DNA from: Ailurus styani
Lineage: Eukaryota; Chordata; Mammalia; Carnivora; Ailuridae
Assembly: GCA_002007465.1 (NCBI GenBank)
Contig: LNAC01000036.1
Span: forward strand, 136,881 to 200,880
Length of the DNA stretch: 64,000 nucleotides
Reading direction: 5' to 3'
The notes beneath the pieces are model-generated. The model saw only the letters and a program-made list of their open reading frames with translations. It searched no databases and was not told where the DNA came from. The position numbers and the translations under genes are program-made. Positions 49,642-61,523 of this stretch are shown one piece after another (the stretch's first letter is position 1; every line of letters starts with the position of its first letter).

Positions 49642-49661
49642 ACACACACACACACACACAC
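49642..49661 (+). repeat. (AC)n microsatellite
   Basis: About ten AC units in unique intron. Confidence 0.9.
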
Positions 49662-51779
49662 GTAAAGCTGAAATTCTAGAATTAAAACTCACTCATTTCA
49701 AATACCTAGGTGTCATAAATACTGTTATCCAAATATTCACTTTTAGCAGTGATATGTTCTTAAAAATATTCTAACATTAACCTAAGTGTTTCCTAATTTC
49801 ATCATGTGGAATTGCCCTATCATATTTCATTTATAATCTTTTGAGGGTAGAGTGTATGTGTATATGTGTGTATATGGCAGTGATTATCATTTAGCTAAGT
49901 TGGCAGATTGAGTTGACTGTGTTTGATCAAAATTTACACAGGTTAGTTTCAAGGATATGGTTGTGTAGACCAGACTGTTCCTGGGGTGATGTAGCCAATC
50001 ACAGACTTAAAAGCCAGACATTTTTCATCACACAGAATCTGTCAAATGCTTTAGAATTAAACAATTTTTTTTCATGCAAAACTCATCACACAAGTTCTGA
50101 GAGTCAATGGCATTGTTATTTCAAAAATCCCACATTGGCTTCACTTGTGGTATTGACACATGCATGCCTTTGGACCTCCAGGAATGTGGAGGTTTACCCT
50201 GTGGATTTTGACTATTTCCAAGGTTTTAATGATTCCTCAGCAGTTCTTATCCTCAGGAAAAAAAAATGCATTGTTTCATCTTTCCTCCGCGCGACCAAAA
50301 TAAAAACAAAAAAAGCCGTTCATTCTTTGTTTTATGATTTTTGCATATCAAAATGAATGACTCATTCTGTGAAGAAATGTTTCTGTTGTGTATCTGTCCA
50401 CTGCCACTACCTTATCCTCAAGTGACTCTGTTAGGTATGTTTATCAGAGTTTATATTTACATAAAGAGATCAGATTTTTGACTGCTCACATAAGCTTTGG
50501 ACATATGACTGACTGGTTGATACACAAGAAGTTCAAACAACTCCTGAATTCCTTGCATCTTTTGTGCCGGTCACAACTCATGTGTGATTCATTACACCAT
50601 TCCTAGTTCACTTTTAATGGCTCAAGGAAGGATCTCATTTTTATATTTAACATCTTCCAAAATTCCTAGTTGTTATCGACATCAAATAGTGTTTACGTAA
50701 GTTCAACACAGATGCACTTTCAGTCACCTCTCCTAACACCACAAAACCACTTAACTCCCTTTGAGATCAGAATATTCATTATGAGGTGATCACACACTCG
50801 TGAAAAACAAATGTCAATAATATTAGCACTAAATTCATAGTTATATCGGTATTTTCAACCATTACTGTTGGCTCTAAAACAGCCTCAGGGAAAGGGATGT
50901 AGGGACTCTGAAATGTCTGATTTGCCTGGAAGGTATGGATTTAAGGCTGAAGTCAAAGGGGATCAGCTGCCTGAGAAATGAGGCAGCTGGAGATCATTAG
51001 CAATAATCAAGGGCAAACCACTAAAAACCAGTCTGTAAAAAGCTTCTGGCCTGAGAACACCTCTAGAAAGAGGTTTTTAAAACCTCTCACAAAATGAAAA
51101 CCAGTATCAACATGAACATAGAGAATTCTACTGTGCTTGACTAGTCTCTTTCAATGAACACACTCATTTAAACAAATAATTAAGTAAACTAAAAACTTTA
51201 ACAAGGAAGGAAGCACGCCATTTTCCTTCTCTCTATACACAGACCTCGGGACAGGAGGCGTCTGTACTACAGTTGTCACAGGTTCACACTGAAAGTAGAA
51301 CTGGAATTCCTGTCTGCTTCCCCCACCTTTTCATTACTGGGAAGTGAGAGATGACATTTTCTGGATTTTCTTAAGAGGGTAACCACCACCCATGACAGAA
51401 ATATTTTATAGGCCATATTATACAAAAATCAATGTGAATCGCTTTTCACTAGAATCATTTGAAATAATCCCTCCATGACATAATTAAATGTTAACATGGT
51501 GTTTACTATTGCTAGTTAATCTATTAAAAAGAACATTTCCCCACTAGGTAATTTATCTCAAGTCAAAAGTTTTAAGATACCTTTAGTCTCCAACTCAGTC
51601 ATAGCATGATATAATCATCTACAGATTACTCGACCCTCAGTTTACCAGGAGGAATAAGAAAAGATTCTTTCCACTGACTCTTCTCTAAAGGCCAAGACAG
51701 AAATGACGTTATGGATTAAAGATTTCAAGATTAGAAAGCAAAATCTGTAACCGACAGTTCATGTATCTAATAAGATGGT

Positions 51780-51900
51780 AGGTTTGGGTCAGTCAGTAAA
51801 TATTTATTAAACGCAAACTATGTACCAGGACTTGAGGAGGTACTGGGGATTTAGTGGCAAACAACACCCTAAACAACAGTCTTTTTCCCTTCTAGAGTTT
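51780..51900 (-). repeat. L2 LINE 3' end relic
   Basis: 'aaatatttattaaacgcaaactatgtaccagg' and 'tactggggatttagtggcaaacaac' are the reverse complement of the L2 terminus. Confidence 0.65.
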
Positions 51901-52964
51901 TCTCTCTGGCAAACACGTAATAACATTAGAAATGATAGAATTGTGAGAACATACCTCAAATCCTCTGGGCAGAAAGGAGGCTGAAGAGCTGAAGGGAAAT
52001 GGAGCTCTCTTACTGAAAACACCTCTTAATATAGGACCCGTTCCACCAGAGACAGGGAACGTCTATCAAGAGCTGAAAAGGAGTCAGCTGGGGATAAACC
52101 AGGTTCTCTCTAAAGAGAATGGTAATCTGGCTGGACGGGTGGAGGAACAGGTAACAGCTGTGGAGAAACTAGTACCTTCCTTCCTTATGCCTGACAATAG
52201 CACACTCAGAACCAAGCAGGAAAGAAAAATAGAGAATTTTAGTGACCAGTGTTGGCCAGAGGGCCTTCCATAACTCTGTCCTACCTCTTGTCCCCTTAAT
52301 AGGGCCTTTCTGGGATTTTGTTTCAGATGCTAACCCCTTGCCTACTACACATACAGCATTAGGATAATTTGCTCCAGATGGCTCATTGATGCAAAAACTA
52401 CACTGAAAATGTTGTATTTCCAGGTGTGAGTCAAGGTCTCTTATTTAGTCCCAGAGAATATTTTATTGTTTGAGAACTAGTTAGATGACAGACTTCTCCA
52501 ACTCTTTTTTCCTTCAGGAAGGCGCTTCCCCTTTTACTATAAATAAATCCAGTGGCTTATAATTGGAGCTTCATCACCCTCTATAGAAGTTGAGCCTTGC
52601 TATTTGGCATCGAGTTAATTATGTCTGGGCTTAAAAAAAAAAAAAAAAGCTCTGGTTTACTTCTTTTAATTCCTTTGTCACTGACCAATATCGTAACAAT
52701 ACGATGCTTACTTATCCTAAGACTTTCATAGGTTTCCCCCCCTGTCAAAAAAAGCAAAGAAAGAAAATAACATATTTCTAGATATGTATCTAGCCAATGC
52801 TTGGCATGTAATGAATATTCACAAAATTTTACAACCACAGTTCTAATTCATTTCATTCAGCAGTGACAAATATTTCAATAACTAGTTTCTCAGATATTAC
52901 CATGGAAACCCTTGTTTTACTCACAGACACACAATGTACAAACTAACCTCTTCAAATGAAAATC

Positions 52965-53430
52965 ATTTATTTGTTGAACAGTATTTCTTGTGCATCTACA
53001 AGATGCTAAGTATTGTATTATGACCTGGGGAAACAATGTAAAAAGGCCAAAAAGTATTCACTCTAATGAAACTTAATGAGGAAAGGGCTTATTAAAAAAA
53101 AAAAAGGTAGAGTGAATCCATAATGTAATTTCAGTTTTGAAAACTGGATTGAAGGAAACAGCACAACTAGACAGAGGGGAACAAAGAATAGCATAGATCT
53201 ACTTTATATAGTGTTTTCAGAGAAAGTTACTTTTTAAGTGAGTATCATTTGAACTGAAACTGGAAAAAAATGGGAAAGGGGTAGGCATCCAAAGCCTGGA
53301 AGCAAGAGCCTTCTAGCCGACAGGATAAAATTGTGCAAAGACCCTGAAGGGAGAAAGACCTTGGTTTGTTTAGACAACTGAAGACCTCTGTGGCTAAGTG
53401 TAATAAGAAGAATCCAATAAGCAAAAGACT
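52965..53430 (-). repeat. L2 LINE 3' end relic, longer copy
   Basis: Begins 'catttatttgttgaacagtatttcttgtgc' and continues with 'gagtatcatttgaactgaaactgg' and 'attgtgcaaagaccctgaaggg', in the order of reverse-complement L2. Confidence 0.65.
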
Positions 53431-53659
53431 AAGATTGAACAAAAAGGGTCTTATTTTGAATAAAATGTACATACATATGCATGCACACATGCAATTAAGC
53501 AGCAAAAACATTTAGAAGGCTGTAGTTGCAAAAGATGGGAGTAGCCTGGTCTAAGGTGGTAGCAGGGGAGATGGAGATAAGGAATTCTGAAAGCTGTATG
53601 CTTACATGAATGACGTAATACAGACAGATGTCCAACAGACAAACAACATCACTGCTTTG

Positions 53660-53820
53660 CAGGCATGGTGGTGTAACCGCATTTTACAGTTAAGGGGGTG
53701 GAGGCTGAAAAAGGGTGAGGGACTTACTTCCCTAAGGCCATGAAAAGTGGCATAGATGGGTTTCCCACGTCCTTGCACGTTATAGGATCTCGTACTGCTT
53801 CCCAACGAAGCCAAATTTGA
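53660..53820 (-). repeat. MIR SINE relic
   Basis: 'gcattttacagttaaggggg' , 'gagggacttacttccctaaggcc' and 'ggcatagatgggtttccc' follow reverse MIR. Confidence 0.65.
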
Positions 53821-54369
53821 CAGTCCATTGCCTGTGTGAGCCACTTCTCAGAAATCAGATTTTGATCAAGATTGAGCATTTTTCAAAAGGGAAAAAAGTC
53901 AGGTCCTATGACCAATGAAGATACTTGATCCACAGTCATTCCACAAAATCTCCAGTGGAAAGAACTAAGAAATTAGAAAGTAGAAAGTATCTGTTGATAA
54001 ACACCAGCAAAGAATGAATTCGCTACTTGATTTTTAAAATTTGGTTTTTTCCTAATAAATGTGAAACAGTGAATCGAAAATATGGCATTTTATAACACTC
54101 ATGAAACAATAAATTTAGGAGATTTAATTTTAACTTCCCTGCCAGCAGGCATCTTTCAGGATCTATCTGCATACACAGAGGGAAATAGGATTGATTTTTA
54201 AGACAGATGAAACTGATGACCTCAACAAAATGCATAAAGTACTATTTTCATTTTGGGGGGTCAAGTAAGGAGATGGTAAATTAGTGGAATGCAGAAAATG
54301 ATATTTGAAAAAATCATGTAACAAAACATATTTCAAGACCGTCATTAACAGAAGTATGACTTTTAGAGC

Positions 54370-54570
54370 TCACCTTTGACAGATGGGAAAGCATGAGTAA
54401 AAAACACAGTGAAACGGTTTGAAACTAAAACAATCTAAGTGTGAGTCCCAGCTTTGCCATTTACTAATTTTGTGACCTTCAGCCTTAATGTCTATTAAAC
54501 TCTCATATTTTAGAAATACCTAATACAATATCAAGTGCTTCAGAAATAAATTACTATTAGTGTATATTTT
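54370..54570 (+). repeat. MIR SINE relic
   Basis: 'gagtcccagctttgccatttactaattttgtgacc' then 'taaactctcatattttagaaatacc' follow the sense MIR consensus. Confidence 0.75.
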
Positions 54571-56488
54571 AACTAGTCTCATAATCTAAAAAGCAAAACA
54601 TACCTCATTTTAGCATTGTTTTGTTATCTCATTGTTGTTATTATATCTGTACGAGTTTGATTTGGAGCAAAAACCCCCTCAATGGGTCAATAAAACAGAA
54701 GACAACCTAGTTCCCTATATTGGGATAATTCTTTCTCTAATAATTTCCAAGTATGTCATTTATTAAGGGTGAAGGGAGGCCTTATACTCCCACCTATGAA
54801 TTTGAGTTATTGTCATTACTTTTTCAAATAGACTGGAATCAACTTACAGGCACACATACAATCTAAATCTTTTTGTGAAGTCATGTTTGCAGCTGACGTA
54901 TATTATCGGCTGAATCTTTTGTGTGATTCCAAATTCCACGGGTTTGATTTTGGCCCCTGACTTAAATGAGATCAATGATCCACAGAGAAAACGGTGTCAG
55001 GGATTGTTTAAAATTCTTGGTCTGTTTCATACAAATTTATTTTCTTTGTTTTATTTTCAACCTATAAATTACTGAATAAGAATTTAGGATGGACAAGGTG
55101 GGCACATATGTATGCTTCTTTCCATTTGTTCTTAGAAGTCATGTTGACTTCTGTTGCCTTTGTGAAGACAGTAAAATTGACACAAGATAGTAAATGACCT
55201 TAGGTCTCAGCTTCACGCTCGCGATGTAAACTGGATAATGTGGTACCAAGAGGAACTGACAGATTGTTGGAAAGGCAGAGATGCCCATGCAGATGACGCA
55301 GTAACCACCAAGCTATGGGGACACAGTGCCTCCTCAGAGAGGTGGAAATCTTCCAGCCTTTAAGATTCAAATGAAGTTTTAGAGGATAGCATTTCCCGAA
55401 GCCAGTGCTTGAGAAAAACCTGTAGTGTATAGCATTTTGATATACGGTGCAGCGTATGGGGTATGTGTATGTATGTGCTTTATCCAGTAAGACTGCAAAG
55501 CACTGAATTAAACAAGTTCACAACATTTTCTTCTGCTTGTTTTGTTTAACTGTAAGATTCCTTGGCATTTAGAAGTACATATGAATCATGAGAGGGCTGT
55601 GTGATCTTTGGCATTTAGCAAACGTAGCTGATTGTAAAATCTTTCCAATTTCCTTCAGAGGAAACTATATAATAGTGGTAACTGGAACCCGTCAGAAAAA
55701 TCCTTCTCTAGGAAGATAAATGATGCCACACATGTTCAGCCTAGAAAGTGATGTTTATGATGTTACGTAGGCATCAGGAAGTATTCCTGTGAAGTCGTAT
55801 CATGGAAGATGGAAAGAAGAGATTGAAAGGAACCTGAGACTTCTCAGCTGTATTAGAAACCTAGGGTTTTACGCTATCAGTGAAGTTTTCAAAGAAGAGC
55901 AAGTAATTTTTTAAAATATTAATTCAGAGGTGCACAAAATACACACGAAACATGCAGAGTCCAGAAAGAAAAGGGCATAAGAAACTGGAAACTCCAAACG
56001 TTGTATAAACACATTCTTTAGAAACCGTTGCTTCGTATCATTTTATCTCAACTTAGTTTCAGGAAAGGAAAGGGCAGTGAAGGAAACAGAAGAAAATGTC
56101 AAAAGTTCTACAAATGGGTTTATGAAGGCACAATCCCCAAATGTCTACCCAAAGGACTGAGGACTTCACTTAGTGTTTAAAAGAGACCTATCAAATCTAT
56201 ATCCTCCTGTTGTATTTTCCATGGTAAGATTTTCCAGGTCAGATTTCCATGGTATATGCTTTGCACAGCCACCTATGGTTTTTACAGACAAAGATGTCAT
56301 CATGCAAAAAAACGGGGGTTAGGGGGGTGGGTAGGAATGGGAAAACACTCTGGGTAGAAAAAGAAAGGTCTTGGTAGAGATTGGATTACCATGCAAATTA
56401 TAAAACAAGTCTCCAGGAACTATCTGTTAAATAGCTATGAACAGTGCTTATATTTGAACTATATTATACAGTTTTAAAATAATGGAGT

Positions 56489-56530
56489 ATAATTGGGTCA
56501 TTGTATGAATTTTAATATAAATTCCCAAAT
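56489..56530 (+). repeat. Short local duplicate, copy 1
   Basis: About 42 bases, including 'tgggtcattgtatg' and 'attttaatataa', recur with three or so differences at 58072-58113. The flanks of the two copies do not align by eye. Origin unknown. Confidence 0.7.
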
Positions 56531-57349
56531 TCTAATACTTCCTCTTTTTTTTAATTTATCATCACTGTTATGAATTGATTTCTCTTGTATTTATAACTTT
56601 TATTTTCAAGGACCCCTCTTTTAGGGGACGGTTCTTAACCTATTTTGTCTTTTTTCATTCAGTTATAGAAGTCACTAATAATCTGATAAAATGGACTTTC
56701 CCCTTCCTATATGTCCACATGAGTAATTCCATTCAACTTTACTTTCAAGTTGAGAGATTTGAACCATATGATGGTCATTCATAGATCAGCCTTTCCTTTC
56801 CCAAGTTTAAAACTCTTGCTCTAAGAAACAAAATTACTATTTCAGGAAAGCTAATATTGATAATCAGAAGTAAGCTGGTAATAATGGGCAGAAGAATGGA
56901 TAGAAAACCAAAAATGATGCTGTCCTTCCTGCAGCACCTTTGACTCATTCTCATTCAACCTGCTTTCCATCACCTTCCAACTCTTACCACCCGCAGAAAG
57001 ATGTGCCAGGAAAAAAAGAAAGTTAGGTTTTGTCTGAGAAAGTGGCAGTGTACTCTGACTGTAGACACCATCCTGGCTATCAATGTTGAGTGTTCCTGGA
57101 GTACAGATGTATATCACAGCAGCTTTGGAAAGCACTCCGAAAGCTGCAGTCCCCTCTTACCTTGTCCACCCTCATAAGGAACTACGATGTCGCAGTCTTC
57201 ATTTTGTCGTGCCATGTGTCAGAATCAAAAGGGGACCTTTATCCCTGGAAAGAGCAACAACAAGAATGCATGAGTGCATCTGTATTTGCACTCCAAAACA
57301 CTGAAGGTCTAAGCCCCAATTTAACGGAAATATATGTGCAGAATGTATG

Positions 57350-57525
57350 AATGTCAACAAGCCTTGGGGGCAGCCTGATGTACTGGGGCAAGAGGACACA
57401 GGGAGTTTCTTTTTAGATCTACCTGGGATCAAACGTCATATATCACATCTTTGGTTCACTAGGTTCCCATACGTCTCTTCATATATACTTCTCAAGGTTA
57501 TGTGAGAATTAGTGAGGATGCAAAA
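57350..57525 (+). repeat. Probable MIR SINE relic
   Basis: 'tagatctacctgggatcaaacg' and 'ggttatgtgagaattagtgaggatg' fit the outer parts of sense MIR; the core is diverged. Confidence 0.4.
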
Positions 57526-57531
57526 AGATGC

Positions 57532-57539
57532 TGACGTCA
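57532..57539 (+). promoter_or_regulatory. Perfect CRE palindrome TGACGTCA
   Basis: An exact consensus site for CREB/ATF factors next to an L2-like terminus in the intron. A second perfect site lies at 58365-58372 and a one-off TGACGTCG at 61383-61390, 16 bp before the 118-bp exon. Occupancy is unknown. Confidence 0.35.
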
Positions 57540-57630
57540 TTCATTCATTCATTTATGCAATACATATTAAATACCACGTGCTGTTCTTACAGCAATGAGG
57601 GAGGTGAAAATCCAACTCACCACATATAAT
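57535..57630 (-). repeat. Probable L2 LINE terminus
   Basis: 'cattcattcattcatttatgcaatacatattaaataccacgtgctg' resembles the reverse L2 3' end with its ATTC repeats. Confidence 0.5.
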
Positions 57631-58071
57631 CATGCCTGATATCCCAAAACAAGTCAATGAATAATATCTATAAAATCTCATAGGAGATTTCTAATAGATC
57701 CCATGATAGTTTTGTGGTTGTAAACAGATCATATCCTCAGAAATGTGTTTGTTGGATGCTTGCCTTTCAAAAAGTTAATAATGACCATGATACCCCACTA
57801 TTATTAAATATTTTTAAAGTAATGTAAAGTAGTCTAAAGTAACTGTCAAAAAAAAGTTTAATCATCTCTGCTAATGAAAACAATCTAAGTTAGGTTTAGT
57901 GTTGATAAACAATGAGTTGGTTTTTTTTAATAAAATGGAGTTATGATACGGTCCCATAATTCTCAAAAATTTATTTTTAGTTTCATGCCTTAGAAAGGTT
58001 TATTAAATTTCAAATCAGTAATCTCAAGAAATAGAACAGAGTCCACCCCCATTGATTTCCAGGATTTCAGG

Positions 58072-58113
58072 ATAACTGGGTCATTGTATGGATTTTAATA
58101 TAATTTCCCAAAA
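58072..58113 (+). repeat. Short local duplicate, copy 2
   Basis: Partner of 56489-56530. It lies just upstream of, or at the edge of, the LTR-like element that follows. Confidence 0.7.
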
Positions 58114-58139
58114 TTCATTTCCTTATCCCAACATTCCAG

Positions 58140-58560
58140 ATATACTTCGTTTTTCTGAAAGTTTGCATATAAACTTTCAGCTTCCCTTGAAATTAATCCA
58201 CAATAAATGATCAAACATTAGATTTTTCAATTGCATCCTAAGGCTGATAGAAAGGAAAAACATTTAAACTAAATCCTATCTATATGCTCCTAAAACTCTA
58301 TGACCTCCCCAGAAATTTTTATATCATCTCCTTGAAATAGTTATCCAATAAACTAAAAGTTAACTGACGTCATAGTAGCTCGCAGGGGGAAATGTGTGTG
58401 ATTTTCATTTGCCATTTACTCAATATGCCTATAAAATCTGCTTGTGTGGAGGTGCACTTCCTTGAATAAATCTTTTTCTTCCATTGTTTAAACCTAAGTG
58501 TATTCAGATGTTATTACATCAGTGAAAATTTCAGCCTTTTAGACAGGAGTATCTTAATGC
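58140..58560 (+). mobile_element. Solo-LTR-like element, class unassigned
   Basis: The architecture is that of a retroviral LTR promoter: CCAAT at 58345-58349, a palindromic CRE (TGACGTCA) at 58365-58372, a TATA box TATAAAA at 58430-58436 and AATAAA at 58465-58470, all within about 130 bp and followed by a T/C-rich stretch. The wording around 'cctataaaatctgcttgtg...gaataaatc' is typical of ERV LTRs. No flanking internal region or tRNA-primer site is seen, and boundaries are guesses. It could also be a chance arrangement. Confidence 0.4.
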
Positions 58561-58824
58561 ATTTTAATAACATAAAGTCCTTCAAGAGATTTACCGTGTG
58601 TCCACTTTTAGATAAAATGTCTAGACAGTAGCCATCTGCATTAAGATAAAATGAAGTGTCAAAAATGGTTTGAGCCAAATTCTTAACTTGTTCATGGGAT
58701 ATTTGGAAGTTGATTTAAAGAGTCACCATTTCATCAAGCACTGAGCTTGATGGGAGCTTAACAATACAAACTCTCCTAATGAATAATAATGAGGGAGCCG
58801 TAAACACCAATCTTCTTCTCCCTT

Positions 58825-58980
58825 AGCTGAAAACAGTTCATCTCAGACTTCGGCAGGCTTCAGAATTACCTAGAGGGCTGTTTACAATGCAGATTTCTAG
58901 GCCTCACCCCAAGGCTTTCTGGGTCAGTAGGCTGAAAAAGTTGCATGTCTAACAGAGTTCCTGGCTTACGTAGATGGTGG
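58825..58980 (+). repeat. MER5A-type hAT DNA transposon relic
   Basis: 'cttcagaattacctagagggctgtttacaatgcagatttctaggcctcacccc' and 'tttctgggtcagtagg' follow the MER5A consensus in sense orientation. Confidence 0.75.
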
Positions 58981-59764
58981 AAAAAAAAATGTTCACTGCA
59001 GGTGTAATATTTAGACCAAACTTCTGAGATACGGCATGACAGGTAATTACACTCCTTTTCTTCAGGTAAGCTAAATTACTGTGCCTTTTGTTTTGGTCCT
59101 GGTGGCTAAACTAATGAAAAAACTCATGTAGATCCACTTGCCAACAACTATGAGTCCTTTTTCATGCAGATTACTTAGAAATATTAGGGATGGTATCCTT
59201 ACAGAGCTCTGTCCACTAAATACATCGTAAGAATGCATTTAGTCATGAATGGTTTTCACCCCAGGATATCAGCAAGTTCTTTTTTCATTTGCCCTTCCTC
59301 ACTTGTGCTCACGCCCTTCAAGAGTTACTTTTTCAACTGGTGCACGTGGGCAGAGGAGTCCTTTTGAAACAAAATTGGATAAAGGGAGCGGGTAATGTTC
59401 CAGATGCTCACAAATAACTCCCCCCTCCCTCCACCCTGTTCTTTATAACTGCCTTAAAGAAGGTTCCTGTCACATTCTTCTCTTAAATATTTGGACATGT
59501 AGGTCAGCCATAAAAGAGTTATTTGTGTGTTCCCAGCTTCTCCCCTTGGGTTTCCATTCTTTCGTTTTTATAAAGCTTGAAGCCCAGGGCATCTCTCTGT
59601 ACTTAAATGTCAAGGCAATGATGCTAGGTGTTCAGATAGAGTAAATATAATTATATTGCTATCTAATCTGATGAGGTTAGGGAATTGTTTGGGTAACAAA
59701 AGCCGATATACTTCTCATGGGGCTATGTCATGAATAAATGGTAGTGACCCTAATAAAACAACAA

Positions 59765-60045
59765 CAATAATTATTATTATTATGACAATAATAGCATTCA
59801 TTGAACATTCACTAGGAACCAGATGCTCTATGAGAGATTGAAATGAATTTATGTCCATTGTCAAAACAGCCCTATGAGAAAGGTACTTTTTATTTGCAAT
59901 TTTAGGCATACATAAAAACTAAGTTTTCAGAAAGACCAAAGTAACTCCCTCAATGTCACGCAATGAGTAAAGGGTAAAACTATGCCTTCTATCAAAGCTA
60001 CTCAATTTCAGAGTCCATCACTTTGATGACTACCTCACTGTCTTA
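59765..60045 (-). repeat. MIR SINE relic, nearly full length
   Basis: Starts with TTA repeats, then 'cattgaacattcactaggaaccagatgctc', 'acagccctatgagaaaggtac', 'gtaactccctcaatgtcacgcaatgagtaaag', in exact reverse-MIR order. Confidence 0.8.
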
Positions 60046-60084
60046 ATCACAAGTTATATTTTGCACTTTTTTTTGGTCATATTG

Positions 60085-60215
60085 TTACTCAAGCTAAGTA
60101 CGATAAGACATTTTACAAGGTCCTTAACAAAAGTAAAACACCTACCAGGTAAGAATATGTCCCGATTTAAAAATGGAGAAATAGAAGCTGAGAGAAGATA
60201 TGTCCTTTATGTCTC
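60085..60215 (-). repeat. Probable second MIR relic
   Basis: 'gacattttacaaggtccttaac', 'gtcccgatttaaaaatggagaaatagaagctgagagaagatatgtcc' resemble reverse MIR, immediately after the copy at 59765. Confidence 0.45.
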
Positions 60216-61405
60216 AACTTTATGTACTGCTCATATTAGTATATGCTCAATACAAGGCAAAAGTCACAGCTGTTCAATGGTGTTCTCGCAGTTGTTTAGG
60301 TGATAAGTTACAAGGCAAAAATATCCCTTATTCAAAAAGAAACGATCCTTTTTTTTATCTTTAATAAAATTGGCAAAGTTGAATGGGACCTAATTGTTCG
60401 AACAGCCCTCATGTATTAAGCATCATCATTACGTTCTTTAAATTCCATAAACCTAAGAGCATTTCCTGTTAATTCTTTTTTATGGTCTGTTATCACCTCA
60501 ATTGTCATGCTTCCCAGACATTTTTTTTGGTAGAAATGATCTTGTAGTTACTTACAGTAGTAGTATAAACTATAATTTTTACTACATTAACTGTTGTCCA
60601 GTGTTTCATAAAGTGATTAATATCACAAAATCATAAATATGAATTATTAAGCTGATTCTCTGACATCCCAAGAAACAACTTGCACTAAGTTAATGCAGCT
60701 TTGCAAATGAAATAAGCACATTCAACCAGCACCAATTCCAAGTATGTGTATCTATCCAAACAGTTTTCCGCACAGTGGTAATTCTCCTAATCCCTATAAT
60801 TTATTCATCTCAGGATACACTCCAAAGCATTGTTTGCATGTGTTATCCACTCGCTTTAAAAACAGTATTCATTATTGGGAGGGAACAGATGCAACTCTTC
60901 AGAAAGGTTTGTTGCGGTGATGTTTGTGCCGAGGAACATTCTATTTGGCACACATTTGTAGCCTGATGAGTAAAATAAAAGATGAGTTTTCAGGGTTCAA
61001 GATTTAAGTTCTTTACTTCCAAGATCCTCCCAAGGGCCACACTACAATCACTGTAACAATTCCAAATCTCATTATAGATGCTCATATAGACTCAAATTGG
61101 AAAGAAAACCTGTAATTACCCAGTGGACTTGTCAAATACCCTTAAATTTACTATTTTGAGCCACAGACACCAAGTGGACACAAAGGAAATGACCTTAATT
61201 TTCATCAGTTTATCAAAACTGAGGTTTTAGTGCGATACATGCTTCTCCTTGTTCTTGGCACAAACCATCCACAACAATTCAGAAAACTGAAAAAAAAATT
61301 TCTTGGACCAGAGTTAGTCCACAAAAGAGATGTCACTCAGCTTTTAGAGGTAGTATAAGCCCTCTGATGTCATCAGAAATGCTGACGTCGAGTTTTATGT
61401 TACAG

Positions 61406-61523
61406 GTCATTCAAACAGTGAGTGCCATGGACAAAGATGATCCCAAAAATGGACATTATTTCTTATACAGTCTTCTTCCAGAAATGGTCAACAATCCGAA
61501 TTTTACCATCAAGAAAAATGAAG
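61406..61523 (+). CDS. CDH8: Cadherin-8-like internal coding exon (first half of EC5)
   Basis: This is the next exon of the same type II cadherin gene. The acceptor is 'ttatgttacag' and the donor is GTAAAT at 61524. It is 118 bp, entering in phase 0 and leaving in phase 1; the trailing G would pair with the next exon to give Asp or Glu, as in KKNED of cadherin-8. It reads [20 protein letters not shown], then [19 protein letters not shown]. Visible features are the EC5 calcium-binding motif DKDDP and an NFT sequon. It follows the 48399 exon in frame (CAA then GTC) across a 12,885-bp intron. The acceptor has a poor polypyrimidine tract for a constitutive exon ('gacgtcgagttttatgttacag') with a plausible branch point 'tgctgac' just upstream. 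The EC5 remainder, transmembrane and catenin-binding exons must lie beyond the window. Confidence 0.88.

Larger units (their letters stand above)
48521..61405 (+). other. Intron between the two cadherin exons
   Basis: This is a 12,885-bp GT-AG intron in phase 0. It carries a purine-rich microsatellite, a CA repeat, several L2 and MIR relics, a MER5A relic and one solo-LTR-like element. Unlike the block at 26-45 kb, I find no carnivore SINE here and no young L1. Stretches such as 49700-51780, 53830-54360, 54570-57080 and 60260-61360 show nothing recognisable. Confidence 0.85.
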
